From positions 25,937,268 through 26,001,267 of the forward strand of contig NC_080074.1 in the NCBI RefSeq assembly GCF_949987535.1: DNA of 64,000 nucleotides, in the 5' to 3' direction. The notes beneath the pieces were generated by a model, which did no database searches, had not been told where the DNA came from, and saw only the letters and a program-made list of their open reading frames with translations. Shown piece after piece: positions 48,990-62,201 of the stretch (position 1 is its first letter; every line of letters starts with the position of its first letter). The translations under genes and the position numbers were made by a program. Source of the stretch: Balaenoptera acutorostrata (lineage: Eukaryota; Chordata; Mammalia; Artiodactyla; Balaenopteridae).

Positions 48990-49775
48990 TTATCTCATTT
49001 TACCTATGGGGAAATAAGACTAAAAAGAGTTAAGAAATTTACTCATTGTCAGGCAGCTGGGAAATGATGGATCTGGAATGCTAACCTTTCCACAACGTCC
49101 ACATCATACAAGAGGATATCAGAGGGTGCTGCTGGTCTTTATCAGTGATTCCATTTCAGTCCTACACATTGCCTGGTTACTGGGCATGATGTATATGACT
49201 GGTGACTCAGATCACAGTGTTGATGGGGCCCAGAGTCACACAGTCATAACAAATATTATTGAGAAACTACCATGTGCCAGGCGCTGTTCTAGGTGCAAGA
49301 GATACAACAGTGAATAAATGGACAAAGTCCCTGTTCCCACTGGGTTTACATTCTAATAAGGGGAAACTGACAAACAAATACGTACATAATGTCAGGTAGG
49401 GACAAGCACTATGAAGAAAAATGAAGAAGCTTAAGGAGGAAAAGAGAAAACTTCAGTGGGGGTACTATTCAATTTAGATGGTCAGGGAAACCCTCTCTGA
49501 TAAGAAGACCTCTGAGCAAAGACTGAAGGAAATGAAGGGAGGGAGAAGAAAGTGAACCATGTGATATCCATGGAAAGAGAATTCCAGACGGAAGGAACAT
49601 CAAGTGAAGAGCCTAAGGAGGGTGCTCTGTACATTTAGAGGAAAGCACTGAAGATGCCAGTGTGGCTGCAGCAGAGTAAACGAAGGGGAGAGTGCAAAGA
49701 GATGAGGTGGAATGGGTGGCAGGGAGGGAAGATCATTAAGGACCCTGTAGATTCTGTAAATGTTTTGAATTTCAC
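48990..49775 (+). repeat. MIR and L2-like fossils
   Basis: The MIR end 'tcattgtcaggcagctggga' (about 49040) is followed by L2-like 'accatgtgccaggcgctgtt', 'gggtttacattctaataagg' and 'agtgtggctgcagcagagta'. Confidence 0.65.
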
Positions 49776-49777
49776 TA

Positions 49778-50526
49778 CAGTAAGTCCCCTACACATGAAC
49801 CTTCAGGTTGTGAACTTTCAAAGATGCGAACGTGTGTTCCATTAATGTCAGGTGTGAGTGAAATTGCAGCTTGCCCTCCATCTCCTATTGCTGACGATCC
49901 TTCAGCTCTACCATCTCCCAACTCCTCTCCCTCCTCCAGTCAGTAACTCTTCTTTCCTGTTCACTTGATGCCAGCCCCCGTATGCCAGCTGTTGTACTGT
50001 ACTTTTCAAGGTACTGTACTGTAAGATTAAAAATGTTTTCTGGGCTTCCCTGGTGGCGCAGCGGTTGAGAATCTGCCTGCCAATGCAGGGGACACGGGTT
50101 CGAGCCCTGGTCCGGGAAGATCCCACATGCCACGGAGCAACTGGGCCCATGAGCCACAACTACTGAGCCTGCGCGTCTGGAGCTTGTGCTCCGCAACAAG
50201 AGAGGCCGCGACAGTGAGAGGCCCGCGCACCGCGATGAAGAATGGCCCCCGCTTGCCGCAACGGGAGGAAGCCCTCGCACAGAAACGAAGACCCAACACA
50301 GCCATAAGTAAATAAATTAAAAAAAAAAAAAAAGTTTTCTTTATTTTTTGTGTTTGTTTTTTATGTACTATTTGGGTGAAAAGTATTATAAACCTATTAC
50401 AGTACAGTACTATATAGCCGATTGTGTTAGTTGGGTACCTAGGCTAACTTTGTTGGACTTAGGAACAAATTGGACCTACAAGCGCGCTCTTGGAACGGAA
50501 CTCGTTTGCAGGTAGGGGACTTACTG
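49778..50526. mobile_element. Tc/mariner-type element carrying a SINE
   Basis: Inverted termini 'cagtaagtcccctac' (49778-49792) and 'gtaggggacttactg' (50512-50526) are perfect over 15 bp. TA is duplicated at 49776-49777 and 50527-50528. Without the SINE at 50042-50330 it is about 460 bp. It has no transposase frame, so it is non-autonomous. Confidence 0.9.
50042..50330 (+). mobile_element. CHR-type SINE nested in Tc/mariner element
   Basis: A young-type head and 'gcgtctggagcttgtgctcc' body, plus an A14 tail. The flanking repeats 'aaatgttttct' (50031-50041) and 'aaagttttct' (50331-50340) agree except for one missing base. Confidence 0.93.
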
Positions 50527-50659
50527 TAATGGAAAGTCTTTTGGAGGTTTTCAGCTGAGGAATGACATGGTCTGGGTTATGTTTTAGGAGAATCACTGTT
50601 AATTAGCCTATTGACTTGGCTGCCTCTAGTCAGTAAGGCCCCAAACTACAAATAGAATG

Positions 50660-50885
50660 AGAAGTAGGATGGTAGTGCAAAGAACATGGGTTTTGGAATG
50701 AGACTGGTCTGGGTCCAAACCTTAGGCTCAATCATCTGCTGCTTTATTAACTTTACACTAGTTATTTAAGCTCTCTGAACCTCAGTTTCCTCAACTGCAA
50801 AAGGAGAATAACTTAACCTACTCTACAGAGCTATTAATTAAATGAGATATTTATAAAGCACCTGAAATATAGTAGTCAGCACTAA
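50660..50885 (+). repeat. MIR-type SINE fossil
   Basis: 'aacatgggttttggaatgag', 'gaacctcagtttcctcaact' and 'agcacctgaaatatagtagt' match MIR. Confidence 0.85.
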
Positions 50886-51059
50886 AAAAATAAAAATAAC
50901 TAACCATTGTAGTTATTTAACTTAGTGATTAAGTTTTGGATTATTTTATCATTATTATAAATAATACAGGCAAGCCTCAGGTTAAATTATATTTCTTCTC
51001 TGCTATGAGAATAACAACAATAACTAATTTATGGGAAAAACAAAGGAAGTGCTCTTTCT

Positions 51060-51480
51060 CCCTCCTTAAAAAACAACTTTGTATTTGGGGAAATTTCCAA
51101 ATATATACAAAATTAAAGCAAGTAATCTAAGGAATCTCCATGTACACAGTGTCAATAATGAGCATTTATTCAATCTTATTTCACCTTATTTTTCTGGAAT
51201 GTTTTAAAACTAAAATATATTATCATTTCACCTATAAATACTTCAGTTTGTATCCCTAACAGAAAATAACTTTTTTTCAACATAACATGATCATATCTAA
51301 CAAAACTAACAATCATTTCTTTTTTTTAAAACAATCATTTCTTAATATCGTCTAGTACCCATTCCATGATCAAATTTCCCCGTTGTATCAAATGTATCTT
51401 TTTACAATTGTTTTGCTCAAATCAGGATCTCAACCAGGCCCACAGATTTCGGTTGGCTGACATGGCCCTCAAGTCTCCTT
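51060..51480 (-). mobile_element. Old L1-type fragment
   Basis: 'atttccaaatatatacaaaa', 'catgatcaaatttccccgtt' and 'catggccctcaagtctcctt' are typical of an old L1 3' UTR. It is related to 29160-29720. Orientation tentative. Confidence 0.6.
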
Positions 51481-52836
51481 TTATCTGTAACAGTACATCC
51501 TCCTTCTTCTTCTTTTCCCCCCAGGATGTCTGTTTTTGAAGAAACTGTCATTTGAAGGATAAGCTAATTTAATGGCAGGTTTATAATGTTCCCTCCATGT
51601 GCAAAGGATAAGAAACCTACATATTGTACTGTAGACACGTTCCAAATGCTTTCAGAGAATAAGAGGAAAGTTTTATTTTTCTAAGAGAGGAGATTGACAC
51701 TAGCAACTCTTGTAGAGAAAATGCCACTTAACATGGTGAGGAAATGACCAAGAGTGGACTTAGACTCTTTAACATGGACATAAAGGACTGTTGTGGAAAT
51801 GGACCATATTACCTGAGGGCTTTCTTCCAGTCCTAGAATCCTCTGAAACCTATCATTAGATATGTATTCAGGCGATCACCATGGGATAATGACCAACACA
51901 ATTCCTGTTTTATGTTAAAGAGCAATCAGAAATTTTCCTTGTTGGTAGGAAAAGACAAGATTACTTCCTGTCCTAGTGAAAAGGGGATGGGTCAGTTATT
52001 ACTATGGAAGGCCTAGATTGCCCGTAGAACTGATGGCGCAATTGGGTTGGTTTAGCTAAATTCAACTCTGAAGTCATAGCTAGAGCTAGCTGGGTTTCAC
52101 TAGTTCTTTCAGGTAATTATCTAGAACAAGACCCAAAAGAATTAAAGGGCTACTGATAAATTCTGATTGAACATAAGTGATTTTTTTGAGATGGGAGGAA
52201 AGAAAACCAGGTAAAGGTAGCCTCTATTGATTCCATATCATGTTATGAATAAATTTTGCCAAAGGCTCACTTGTAGAAATAACTACTGAGGAGCTAAACT
52301 GTCAAGATCTTGTCCAGGAACTGACTTCTGGAAGGAAGTCAAAAACTTAAATTTAGATATTGGTTCCCGTATACTTTATTTAACCATCAAGTACAAAATT
52401 CCTTTATAGACCTCAATTAAAGGCCAGAATTAGAAATGAAGTATTTGTATTCATTGCAAATTATTTTGGACTTGGGGATCCTTTGAAATGTCCATGTGAG
52501 TCAACATGGGGTGGGAGTTGGAAAAAGAAAGCATGGTCTCCCACTCATAGCTAATTCTGGCTCTGGTAATCAGGGAAACACAAGAGACAGCCAAGTATGG
52601 ACTGGCAGCTCCGACTAGCTTATTTTGTTATTTTGTCTTTCGCTCAATAGTCAACCTTCCTTCGGCATTCACTGGAGTATGACCTAGCACTAGGCCCACT
52701 GTGTTCTGAGTATAATAATTCTTCATCAAAACATGAAGCCAGGAGTCTGGTTTAACACTGACACTCACTCTTAATTAAGATGAATAATTCAGAAAGAGAT
52801 TATTGTTGGCAAACAAATCACAGAAGGAAATTAGTG
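51481..52836. other. Intergenic, no feature seen
   Basis: 1.35 kb of unique-looking sequence without a gene. Confidence 0.4.
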
Positions 52837-52844
52837 GTCTACAG

Positions 52845-53481
52845 CAGTGGTCCTCAACCTTTTTGGCCCCAGGGCTGCCAGTTTCATGGAAGACAATTTT
52901 TCCATGGACTGGGGTGGCAGGGGGGAGATGGTTTTGGGATGACTCAAGCACATTACATTTACTCTGCACTTTATTTCTGTTATTATTACATTGTAATATA
53001 TAATGAAATAATTATACAACTCACCATAATGCAGAATCAGTGGGAGCCCTGAGCTTGTTTTCACTTGCCACTCACTGATGGGGTTTTGATATGAGTCTGC
53101 AAGCAATTGATTTTATTATGGTCTCTGTGCAGTCAAACCTCTCTGCTAATGATAATCTGTATTTGCAGCCACTCCCCAGCGCTAGCATCACCGCCTCAGC
53201 TCCACCTCAGATCATCAGGCATTACATTCTCATAAGGAGCACACAACCTAGATCCCTCGCGTACACAGTTCACAGTAGGATTTGCACTCCTATGAGAATC
53301 TAATGCCACTGCTGATCTGACAGGAGGCGGAGCTCAGGCAGTAATGCGAGCGATGGGGAGCAGCTGTAAATACAGATGAAGCTTTGCTCGCTCGCCCGCC
53401 ACTCACCTCCTGCTGTGCGGCCCGGTTCCTAACAGGCCATGGACTGGTACTGGTCCATGGCCCAGAGGTTGGGGACCCCTG
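52845..53481. mobile_element. hAT-type non-autonomous element, 637 bp
   Basis: Termini 'cagtggtcctcaacc' and 'ggttggggacccctg' are inverted with two mismatches. The 8-bp target duplication is 'gtctacag'/'gtctatag' (52837-52844, 53482-53489), as expected for hAT. The internal palindrome 'gtccatgg' near both ends is part of the family. It lacks a transposase frame. I recognise the common mammalian family but not its exact name. Confidence 0.93.
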
Positions 53482-53489
53482 GTCTATAG

Positions 53490-54304
53490 GACACAAGGTA
53501 GAATAGTGGAGAGAAAACAGAATGACAGGAGAAGAACATAGACAGGAGAAAGAAAGAACATTTTTTAAAAACATACCCCAAATATCTGATGAAAAGGAAA
53601 ATAGAAGATATGGGGGGAAAATGTGGGAAAAGAAATTACAGTGATAACTTTGGGTACAAAGATGTTTTTAAAAGTTGGCACACTTAGGATTGGGGGGGGA
53701 AATGTCAAGTCTCTTCTGTGCTGGGCTGGCTGTGGGGAAGAGCAGGAGAGGTCAAGCATAGCCTAGTATGTGCTTCATCAGTACTAACAAAAAGAGGAAT
53801 GAGTGAGGCTCTGTCTTGGGTAAGGCCTCCCCTGTGCAAGCAAAGGCCTGAACTGCCCCACCGGGGCTAGGTCTCTGGGGTATGGGGAAGACATGACCAG
53901 CCTATCCAACCTATATATGCTTTTTATATTACTATTCATCTCTCTTAAAGCTCAGAATTGACAGAAAGCAGACTTTTTTTTTAAGTCTTTAATTTTAAAT
54001 TTCAATGGGAGGAATTTTGGTTAGATTTAATCAACTTGATAATAAGTTGCTTTAAAAGAAAAAAATGAAAAGCTGTCAACTAATAAGGGCTTTTCCTTGG
54101 AAGAATGTATTGATTGTGTTTCTTCCAACTAGAATCAGTAAGACCAATGGGAAAATATGGGGAGACAGATTTCAACTCAATACACATAAGGACTTTTTAA
54201 CACTTTTATCAGCCCAATCATGAAACATGCCACCCCTTGAAGAGGTGAGATCTATGACACTGGAAACAGTCAAGATGGGATGACTTCCCATCAGGAAAAT
54301 TGAA
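53490..54304. other. Intergenic, no feature seen
   Basis: Several purine-rich stretches but no gene or element that I can place. Confidence 0.4.
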
Positions 54305-54810
54305 TACTAGTGGTTTCCAACATTTGTAGGTATAAGGACCCCTTTTAGGTTTAGTATTTGTGCTCTTAGTATCTATTAAGAAACCGTGATGACTAATGCC
54401 ACAGAACTATCCACTTAGAAATGGTTAAAGTGGTAAATTTATGTTGTGAATAGTTTACTACAATAAAAAAAATCATGATGGCAAAATATGAATTTAGTAA
54501 TGCTTTTAAGATAAATTTGTATTTTTATGACACATATGTTAGGAAAAACATGTTCATTATTTCCTTTATTTGTTTATTTATGTATGGAATGCATAATATA
54601 TCCCAGGCACCAAGTGAGGCACTAAAGATACAAGAGTGAGTAAAAACCAATATGGCACCCGACTTCATAAAGCACATATATATGCAAGACTTGTTATTTA
54701 TTGATCCACAGACAGTGCTGTTTCACATGCTGATTAGAGAACCCTGTCTCTAATTCCCCAGTATCTCAGGAGTCCTCAGCTCACAGTTTGAGAACTACTG
54801 GTATAAAGCA
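54305..54810. mobile_element. hAT-like fossil split by an L2-like piece
   Basis: Left edge 'tagtggtttccaacatttgt' and right edge 'agtttgagaactactggtat' look like degraded hAT termini. The middle has L2-like wording at 54580-54670 ('ggcaccaagtgaggcactaa'). Confidence 0.5.
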
Positions 54811-57084
54811 ATCTCCTCCTTCTTTAACCATCAAATCTCTACTGCATGCATTATAAATGAAAACACAGGTCAGGAATAACACTTAGCTACAGGTAATATG
54901 TTAAAGTGTGAAAAGTTCATCCCATGCTGACTTGGTCACAAGAAGATAGGTTTAGGATCTTTTTCATGGTAACCCAATATGCCCTTGACAGGAATATGAA
55001 GGTGATTGATACATGTTGATTTGTTATTCTAAGTTTGGACTTTTGTTGCTATAGTACGAAAGCTAAAAAAGAAAAGCACACTTTTTTAAAGTTCTTATGA
55101 AGGATCATTTAGGGGCATCTAAAATAGGACTATGAACAACTAGTTTAAAATAAAGAGGTTTTGCTTTAACATCACACTCAATTTTGGTGTTGTAAAAGAA
55201 CAGTCAGATAGTTAACAATTTACCTGATATCTTGGGTGTCTGCCAAGGTACTTTCTGATTTCATTCTAAAATGTGTCCTGCCAGGGGCTACAAATGAGAG
55301 GGATTCCTCTGTTTTGTATCTGTGTTTGATACATGGTTTTTTAGGAGAGGAGCCAGGGGAGAAGGAGGGTCTTTTTTATTCAGCTATACACTTTGACAAC
55401 GCAGAGCCCCTGAATAATCAGATTTTTTTTTCCTCCACTTGGCCCCCAACTGAGCAGGTTGCAATCCTTTCCTAACTGGAGCGCTGCAGGGGGTGTGACA
55501 AGTGGAGACTTTACTGGACATTTGCATTCAAAGAATTAATAAAAATTCCTCATTTGCCTGAAAGCCCCATGAAGTTTATAACCTTGACGCTTTATAACCC
55601 CCTACACTGGTTTCTCTCCTGGTATGGCCAAACAAACCAACATAAATCTGTATTTTAAAGAATGCAATTAGTAATGTGCTACTGGACCACATACTGGAAC
55701 TATGCAGTTCCCTGGCCACAGAATTTCACAAAAGGGAAACAAACAATACAGAACAATGAAAAGCATTCCCTGGGCTATATTAACCTTTAGGTCACCCATA
55801 TTAATGGCAGCTATTCCATGTGAACATTTCTTATTTCAGGCAAAGTCTATTGAGGACAAAAGGTCAAAATGGCCTTTCTTTGGGGTTGACAGAGAAGACC
55901 TTTTTTTCCCTTATTCTTGGTTGGAAATTGATATTATTGGTGCTTCCTGGGGGTGATTTTCAAGGTTTAGTTTGCAAATCTACCTTAGGGTTCTCTGTGA
56001 TCCATTTCTACAGCAGTACCTGATCCCAGTCTGCCTCTGTGGTCCTCCTATACTCTACTTGGGGCAACACAGAAAGAGGTAATTAGGGCTGTTGCCAAGA
56101 CCACAAGACTCCTGAGAATGGGTCTGGCAGGAGAAAGTGATAGACTCTACCACCGACACCCTGCAGTGCAGGGGGAGCACCAGGAAGAGGGTACCTAATG
56201 GAAAATTCAAAAATGTTTCCTGAGCCAGGAGAGAGAGAAGGAACCTGGCCCTGCGCATGGCACTGAAGAAGATAGAGAGCACAGGACATCGATTAAGACC
56301 CCACAGGGCTGCCTCTCTTGTGTAACCTTAAAAAAGGAATTTCTTAGAAGTGGAGTCCCAAACTAGCTAGACCACTGAGGGCTTTGATAGAGACCCAGGC
56401 GCCATCTAGAGGCGACACTGAGGTTTCCAGTCACTGTGTGGCTTGAGAATGTTTGGGAAGGGGTCGGGGGTAGTTACCAAACACATAGACTGGAGAAAGT
56501 CCCCAAGAGCAGCAGTACGATTGGGAGCTGCCAAGGAAGCCCAGCTGATGAGAATGGTTCCCAAGAATAGCAGTGTTGGGCTCTGTCTTCTCTTCCTGTT
56601 TGTCACCCTTGAGGGAAACTGAAGTCAGTCTTTACTGACTACATATACCTGGGGATGGAATAGGGAGGGAGAAAAGGTGGTCTTCCCTTCTTTTGGAAAC
56701 CACTCTGTGATCTTGAGCCCTAAATTTATCCTAAATTAGCTAGATCCTTGACTCCAAATTATTTCCTCTTATTTCTTCCCCTGAAAAACCCTTGCAGACT
56801 TCAACATTGCCACCTCCCCAGCGGCCTGACTAAGGCTGCTGCCTCTCACAATGCCCCTGATGAGACAGTTACTCTATTAAGCATATCTTTCTTCAGCTGG
56901 GTCACCACCACTGCTCCCACTGCTCTGGCCTTGGGGATGCAGCATCATTCTCCTCTTGGCCATACATTTTTAAGCATGCAACAGGCCTTTCTAGTAATTC
57001 ATCACAGCAGACTACCACCTATAAGAAGACTTCAACAAAGAATCAAAAGTAACCAACTGGAAGAGACCCTAAGATTATCTGCTG
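54811..57084. other. Intergenic, no feature seen
   Basis: 2.3 kb without a gene, RNA or clear mobile element. Open frames at 55236-55475, 55702-56023 and 56748-57092 carry no recognisable motif. Confidence 0.45.
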
Positions 57085-57250
57085 AATTTTGAACTAAATG
57101 CATTAGAATTATCTGAAGTGTTTGTTACAAACAAGATTAAGGGCCCACTTCACACTTAATTAGAATTTCTGCAAGTGGCTCCCAGATATCTGCATTCATA
57201 ACAAGCTCCCCAGAAGATATATATGCACACCAATATTTGAATCACTGCCA
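57085..57250 (+). mobile_element. MER5-type hAT fossil
   Basis: 'aaatgcattagaattatctg', 'tagaatttctgcaagtggct' and 'cagatatctgcattcataac' fit a worn MER5-family element. Confidence 0.55.
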
Positions 57251-57991
57251 TGGGAAGTAATTTATGACTGCTATAAGATGTGGCTTCTTTCAGAGCCCAC
57301 AGGACCAGCAGCCAACAGGAGGAAACCTCAAGGCACATCCATGCCTCCTAGTTTTTAACCTGCATTCATGTGGCAAACATTGGCTCACCCCCACCACTGG
57401 TAGTGTACTGGCATGTCCATGCAGCAAAACCCAGTCAAAACACCAACAGGTCCAGTGAGAGAAGAGTTCTCCCCTCATCTTGTCTAAGGCTCATCCAAGT
57501 GCTGCTTTATTTCCAGTCCCAGGAACTGTTTCTTTCAAGATGACTGAGTTTCCAACATGACAAATTTCCACTGGCATCATGGAAACCACCACCCCAAACC
57601 CACAAAGGTATGGTCTTACTCTGAGAATCTCAAGGATAATCACTTCAATATACTTCCAAAAGCCTGGGTCATTCCTTTCCCAAATAACACCAGAGCTCAG
57701 GCATAACAGTCCAAGTTGACTTCACCAATTTCAATCCAGTTCTTTTTAGAGTCCCGCCTCTCTTCTAAGATAAAGATAGTGCCTATATCCCCTCCCTATA
57801 GTTCTCTTGGTCCTGGCTTGGACTATGTGATTAATCTTGCTTAACTAGAATACAACAGCTCTTCCCAAGAAAAAGAGGTAACACACAGAAGAGTCTTGAT
57901 CCATACCTGGAAAAGAGACATTCCAAATTCTTTGATTCTAAAATGCCATCAATTCTCAGACAGAACATCAATATAATGCCGTTGTTTTTCA
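57251..57991. other. Intergenic, no feature seen
   Basis: No gene or clear repeat. Confidence 0.4.
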
Positions 57992-58115
57992 GTTACTTGC
58001 ATACTATCATAAATATTTAAATTTAAATTTGGATCCCTCAATGTCACTTAAAATAATTTCAAGATTACACTTTAATGTAGCATTGAAAAGCTATGTATTT
58101 AAAAGAGCATGAAAA
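57992..58115. repeat. Left arm of a 125-bp inverted repeat flanking an L1
   Basis: This is the reverse complement of 62997-63121 at roughly 85% identity. Shared blocks include 'catcataaatatttaaattt'-like, 'gtgtcacttaaaataatttc'-like and 'gattacactttaatgtagca' (the last exact). The L1 lies between the arms, inserted into the roughly 630-bp spacer. Confidence 0.88.
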
Positions 58116-58367
58116 CAGAACAGTATACTAAACGTACACAAAAATGTTTTACTCATTGACAAATAGTATATATTTATCCATATAATTATTCTACTTTATT
58201 ATACAATATTACATAGTTTGAGACTTTTTTAATTTATAAACTTCCAAATCACTTCTTATAGACAGCATGATATGTGACATCAAACACTGACCTCCATTTG
58301 GCCTAACACTTGCTGATTCCCTTTACCACTTTTAGGATTAACAAGATAATTTCAAAGCATAGTAATT

Positions 58368-58382
58368 AAAGAATGCCAGGAT
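58368..58382. repeat. L1 target-site duplication, left copy
   Basis: 'aaagaatgccaggat'; the right copy is at 62622-62636, after the L1 A-rich tail. Confidence 0.95.
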
Positions 58383-58466
58383 GGAGAGGGCAGACAGCAG
58401 AAGCAAGAAGAACTACAATCCCGCAGCCTGTGGAACAAAAACCACATTCACAGAAAGACAGACAAG

Positions 58467-59367
58467 ATGAAAAGGCAGAGGGCTATGTACCAGATAAAGG
58501 AACAAGATAAAAACCCAGAAAAACAACTAAATGAAGTGGAGATAGGCAACCTTCCAGAAAAAGAATTCAGAATAATAATAGTGAAGATGATCCAGGACCT
58601 TGGAAAAAGACCGCAGGCAAAGATCGAGAAGATGCAAGAAATGTTTAACAAAGACCTAGAAGAATTAAAGAACAAACAAATAGAAATGAACAATACAATA
58701 ACTGAAATGAAAAATACACTAGAAGGGATCAATAGCAGAACAACTGAGGCAGAAGAACGGATAAGTGACCTGGAAGACAGAATGGTGGAATTCGCTGCTG
58801 TGGAACAGAGTAAAGAAAAAAAGAATGAAAAGAAATGAAGACAGCCTAAGAGACCTCTGGGACAACATTAAATGCAACAACATTCGCATTATAGGGGTCC
58901 CAGAAGGAGAAGAGAGAGAGAAAGGACCAGAGAAGGTATTTGAAGAGATTATAGTCAAAAACTTCCCTAACTTGGGAAAGGAAATAGCCACCCAAATCCA
59001 GGAAGCGCAGAGAGTCCCATACAGGATAAATCCAAGGAGAAACATGCCGAGACACATAGTAGTCAAATTGGAAAAAATTAAAGACAAAGAAAAATTATTG
59101 AAAGCAGCAAGGGAAAAACGACAAATAACATACAAGGGAACTCCCATAAGGTTAATGGCGGATTTCTCAGCAGAAACAAGCCAGAAGGGAGTGGCATGAC
59201 ATATTTAAAGTGATGAAAGGGAAGAACCTACAACCAAGATTACGCTACCCGGCAAGGATCTCATTCAGATTCGACAGAGAAATCAAAAGCTTTACAGACA
59301 AGCAAAAGCTAAGAGAAGTCAGCACCACCAAACCAGCCCTACAACAAATGCTAAAGGAACTTCTCTA
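58467..59367 (+). pseudogene. L1 ORF1 (RNA-binding chaperone), frameshifted
   Basis: ORF1 protein coats L1 RNA in a cytoplasmic RNP (family knowledge). The first frame runs from ATG 58467 to about 58838 and has a basic N terminus, then a coiled-coil stretch with heptad-like 'NNTITEMKNTLEGINSRTTE' and the 'AEERISDLEDRMVE' motif. The reading then shifts by one to the frame 58765-59199. This gives the RRM-like segment with 'NIRIIGVPEGEE' and the C-terminal domain with 'VPYRINPRRNMPRHIV'. A stop at 59199 and further shifts break the final part, whose expected end is near 59367. It is non-functional as it stands. Confidence 0.9.
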
Positions 59368-59423
59368 AGTGGGAAACACAGAAGAAAAGGACCTACAAAA
59401 ACAAACCCAAAACAATTAAGAAA

Positions 59424-61868
59424 ATGGTAATAGGAATATACATATTGATAATTACCTTAAACATGAATGGATTAAATGCTCCAACCAAAAGACACAGGCT
59501 CTCTGAATGGATACAAAAACAAAACCCATATATATGCTGTCTACAAGAGACCCACTTCAGACCTAGGGACACATACAGACTGAAAGTGAAGGGATGGAAA
59601 AGGATATTCTATGCAAATGGAAATCAAAAGAAAGCTGGAGTAGCAATACTCATATCAGATAAAATAGACTTTAAAATAAAGAACGTTACAAGAGACAAGG
59701 AAGGACACTACATAACGATCAAGGGATCAATCCAAGAAGAAGATATAACAATTACAAATATATATGCACCCAACATAGGAGCACCTCAATACATAAGGCA
59801 ACTGCTAACAGCTATACAAGAGGAAATCGACAGTAACACAATAATAGTGGGGGACTTTAACACCTCACTTACACCAATGGACAGATCATCCAAACAGAAA
59901 ATTAATAAGGAAACACAAGCTTTAAATGACACAATAGACCAGATAGATTTACTTAATATTTATAGGACATCCCATCCAAAAAGAGCAGATTACACTTTCT
60001 TCTCAAGTGCGCACGGAATATTCTCCAGGATAGATCACATCTTGGGTCACAAATCAAGCCTCAGTAAATTTAAGAAAATTGAAATCATATCAAGCATCTT
60101 TTCTGACCACAATGTTATGAGATTAGAAATCAATTACAAGGAAAAAAAGACAAACACATGGAGGCTAAACAATACGTTACTAAATAACCAAGAGATCACT
60201 GAAGAAATCAAAGGAAATAAAAAAATACCTAGAGACAAATGACAATGAAAACATGATGATCCAAAACCTATGGGACGCAGCAAAAGCAGTTCTAAGAGGG
60301 AGGTTTATAGCTATACAAGCCTACCTCAAGAAACAAGAAAAATCTCAAATAAACAATCTAACCTTACACCTAAAGGAACTAGAGAAAGAAGAACAAACAA
60401 AACCCAAAGTTAGCAGAAGGAAAGAAATCATAAAGATCAGAGCAGAAATAAATGTAACAGAAACAAAGAAAACAATAGTAAAGATCAATAAAACTAAAAG
60501 CTGGTTCTTTGATAAGATAAACAAAATTGATAAACCATTAGCCAGACTCATCAAGAAAAAAAGGGAGAAGATTCAAATCAATAGAATTAGAAATGAAAAA
60601 GGAGAAGTAACAACTGACTGCAGAAATACAAAGGATCATGAGAGATTACTACAAGCAACTATATGCCAATAAAATGGACAACCTGGAAGAAATGGACAAA
60701 TTCTTAGAAAAGCACAACCTTCCGAGACTGAACCAGGAAGAAATAGAAAATATAAACAGACCAATCACAAGCAGTAAAATTGAGACTGCAATTAAAAATC
60801 TTCCAACAAACAAAAGCCCAGGACCAAATGGCTTCACAGGCAAATTCTATCAAACATTTAGAGAAGAGCTAATACCTATCCTTCTCAAACTCTTCCAAAA
60901 TATAGCAGAGGGAGGAACACTCCCAAACTCATTCTACGAGGCCACCATCACCCTGATACCAAAACCAGACAAAGATGTCACAAAGAAAGAAAACTACAGG
61001 ACAATATCACTGATGAACATAGATGCAAAAATCCTCAACAAAATACTAGCAAACAGAATCCAACAACACATTAAAAAGACCATACACCATGATCAAATGG
61101 GATTTACCCCAGGAATGCAAGGATTCTTCAATATATGCAAATCAATCAATGTGATAAATCATATTAACAAACTGAAGGAGAAAAACCATATGATCATCTC
61201 AATAGATGCAGAAAAAGCTTTTGACAAAATTCAACACCCATTTTATGATAAAAACCCTCCAGAAGATAGGCATAGAGGGAACTTACCTCAGCATAATAAA
61301 GGCCGTATATGACAAACCCACAGCCAACATCGTTCTCAATGGTGAAAAACTGAAACCATTTCCTCTAAGATCAGCAACAAGACAAGGTTGTCCCCTCTCA
61401 CCACTATTATTCAACATAGTTTTGCAAGTTTTAGCCACAGCAATCAGAGGAGAAAAAGAAATAAAAGGAATCCAAATCGGAAAAGAAGAAGTAAAGCTGT
61501 CACTGTTTGCAGATGACATGATACTATACCTAGAGAATCCTAAAGATGCTACCAGAAAACTACTAGAACTAATCAATGAATTTGGTAAAGTAGCAGGATA
61601 CAAAATTAATGCACAGAAATCTCTTGCATTCCTATACACTAATGATGAAAAATCTGAAAGAGAAATTAAGGAAACACTCCCATTTACCATTGCAACAAAA
61701 AGAATAAAATACCGAGGAATAAACCTATCTAAGGAGATAAAAGACCTGTATGCAGAAAACTATAAGACACTGATGAAAGAAATTCAACATGATACAAACA
61801 GATGGAGAGATATACCATGTTCTTGGATGGGAAGAATCAACATTGTGAAAATGACTATACTAGCCAAA
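59424..61868 (+). pseudogene. L1 ORF2 (endonuclease and reverse transcriptase), broken and truncated
   Basis: ORF2 protein nicks target DNA and reverse-transcribes L1 RNA. The AP-type endonuclease (59424-60242, 272 codons) shows 'ITLNMNGLNAP', 'CCLQETHF' and 'IIVGDFNTSLTP', with 'SDHNVMRLEI' close to its end. A stop at 60240 follows; the frame continues at 60253-60672, then 60638-61312 with '[15 protein letters not shown]', then 61206-61928 with '[19 protein letters not shown]' and the catalytic '[13 protein letters not shown]' motif. At least three frame changes therefore exist. L1 similarity stops near 61868 in 'atactagccaaagc', before the thumb/Cys-rich C terminus. Confidence 0.92.
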
Positions 61869-62200
61869 GCTGAGCACATACCCTGGGATTTCCCTCCCCT
61901 CACCTGGCCTTTAAAAATGTTTTGCTGAAACCCTTCAAGGAGTTAGGGGGTTTTTCTGGGCACAAGCCACCTGTTCTCCTTGCATGGCCCTGCAACAAAC
62001 ATTTCTCTGCTCCAAACTTCGACGTTTCGCTTTGTCTGGCCTTACTGTGCGTCAGTCACAGGAACTTGCATTCGGTAACAGAAATAGAATCTTAAGCCAG
62101 TAAGTCAGGAACTACCCAATCAACACTAGTGAGGTAATCTGCCTGACAGACCCGTGCCATCCCCTAAAAGAACGTGACCTTGACACAACCAATCCACTCT
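61869..62200 (+). mobile_element. Endogenous-retrovirus LTR-like segment inside the L1
   Basis: The wording 'ccttgcatggccctgcaaca', 'tctctgctccaaacttcgac' and the end 'ttcggtaaca' (62071-62080) is typical of a gammaretrovirus-like LTR's R-U5 part. 62081-62200 is additional sequence that I cannot place. There is no protein-coding retroviral sequence. A TG occurs at 61869, just at the L1 break, but I cannot show it to be the LTR start. Confidence 0.55.
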
Positions 62201-62201
62201 T

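Noticed and set aside
59424..60242. 272-codon open frame as a host nuclease gene
   Set aside because: It is the L1 ORF2 endonuclease, within a TSD-flanked L1 with downstream frameshifts.
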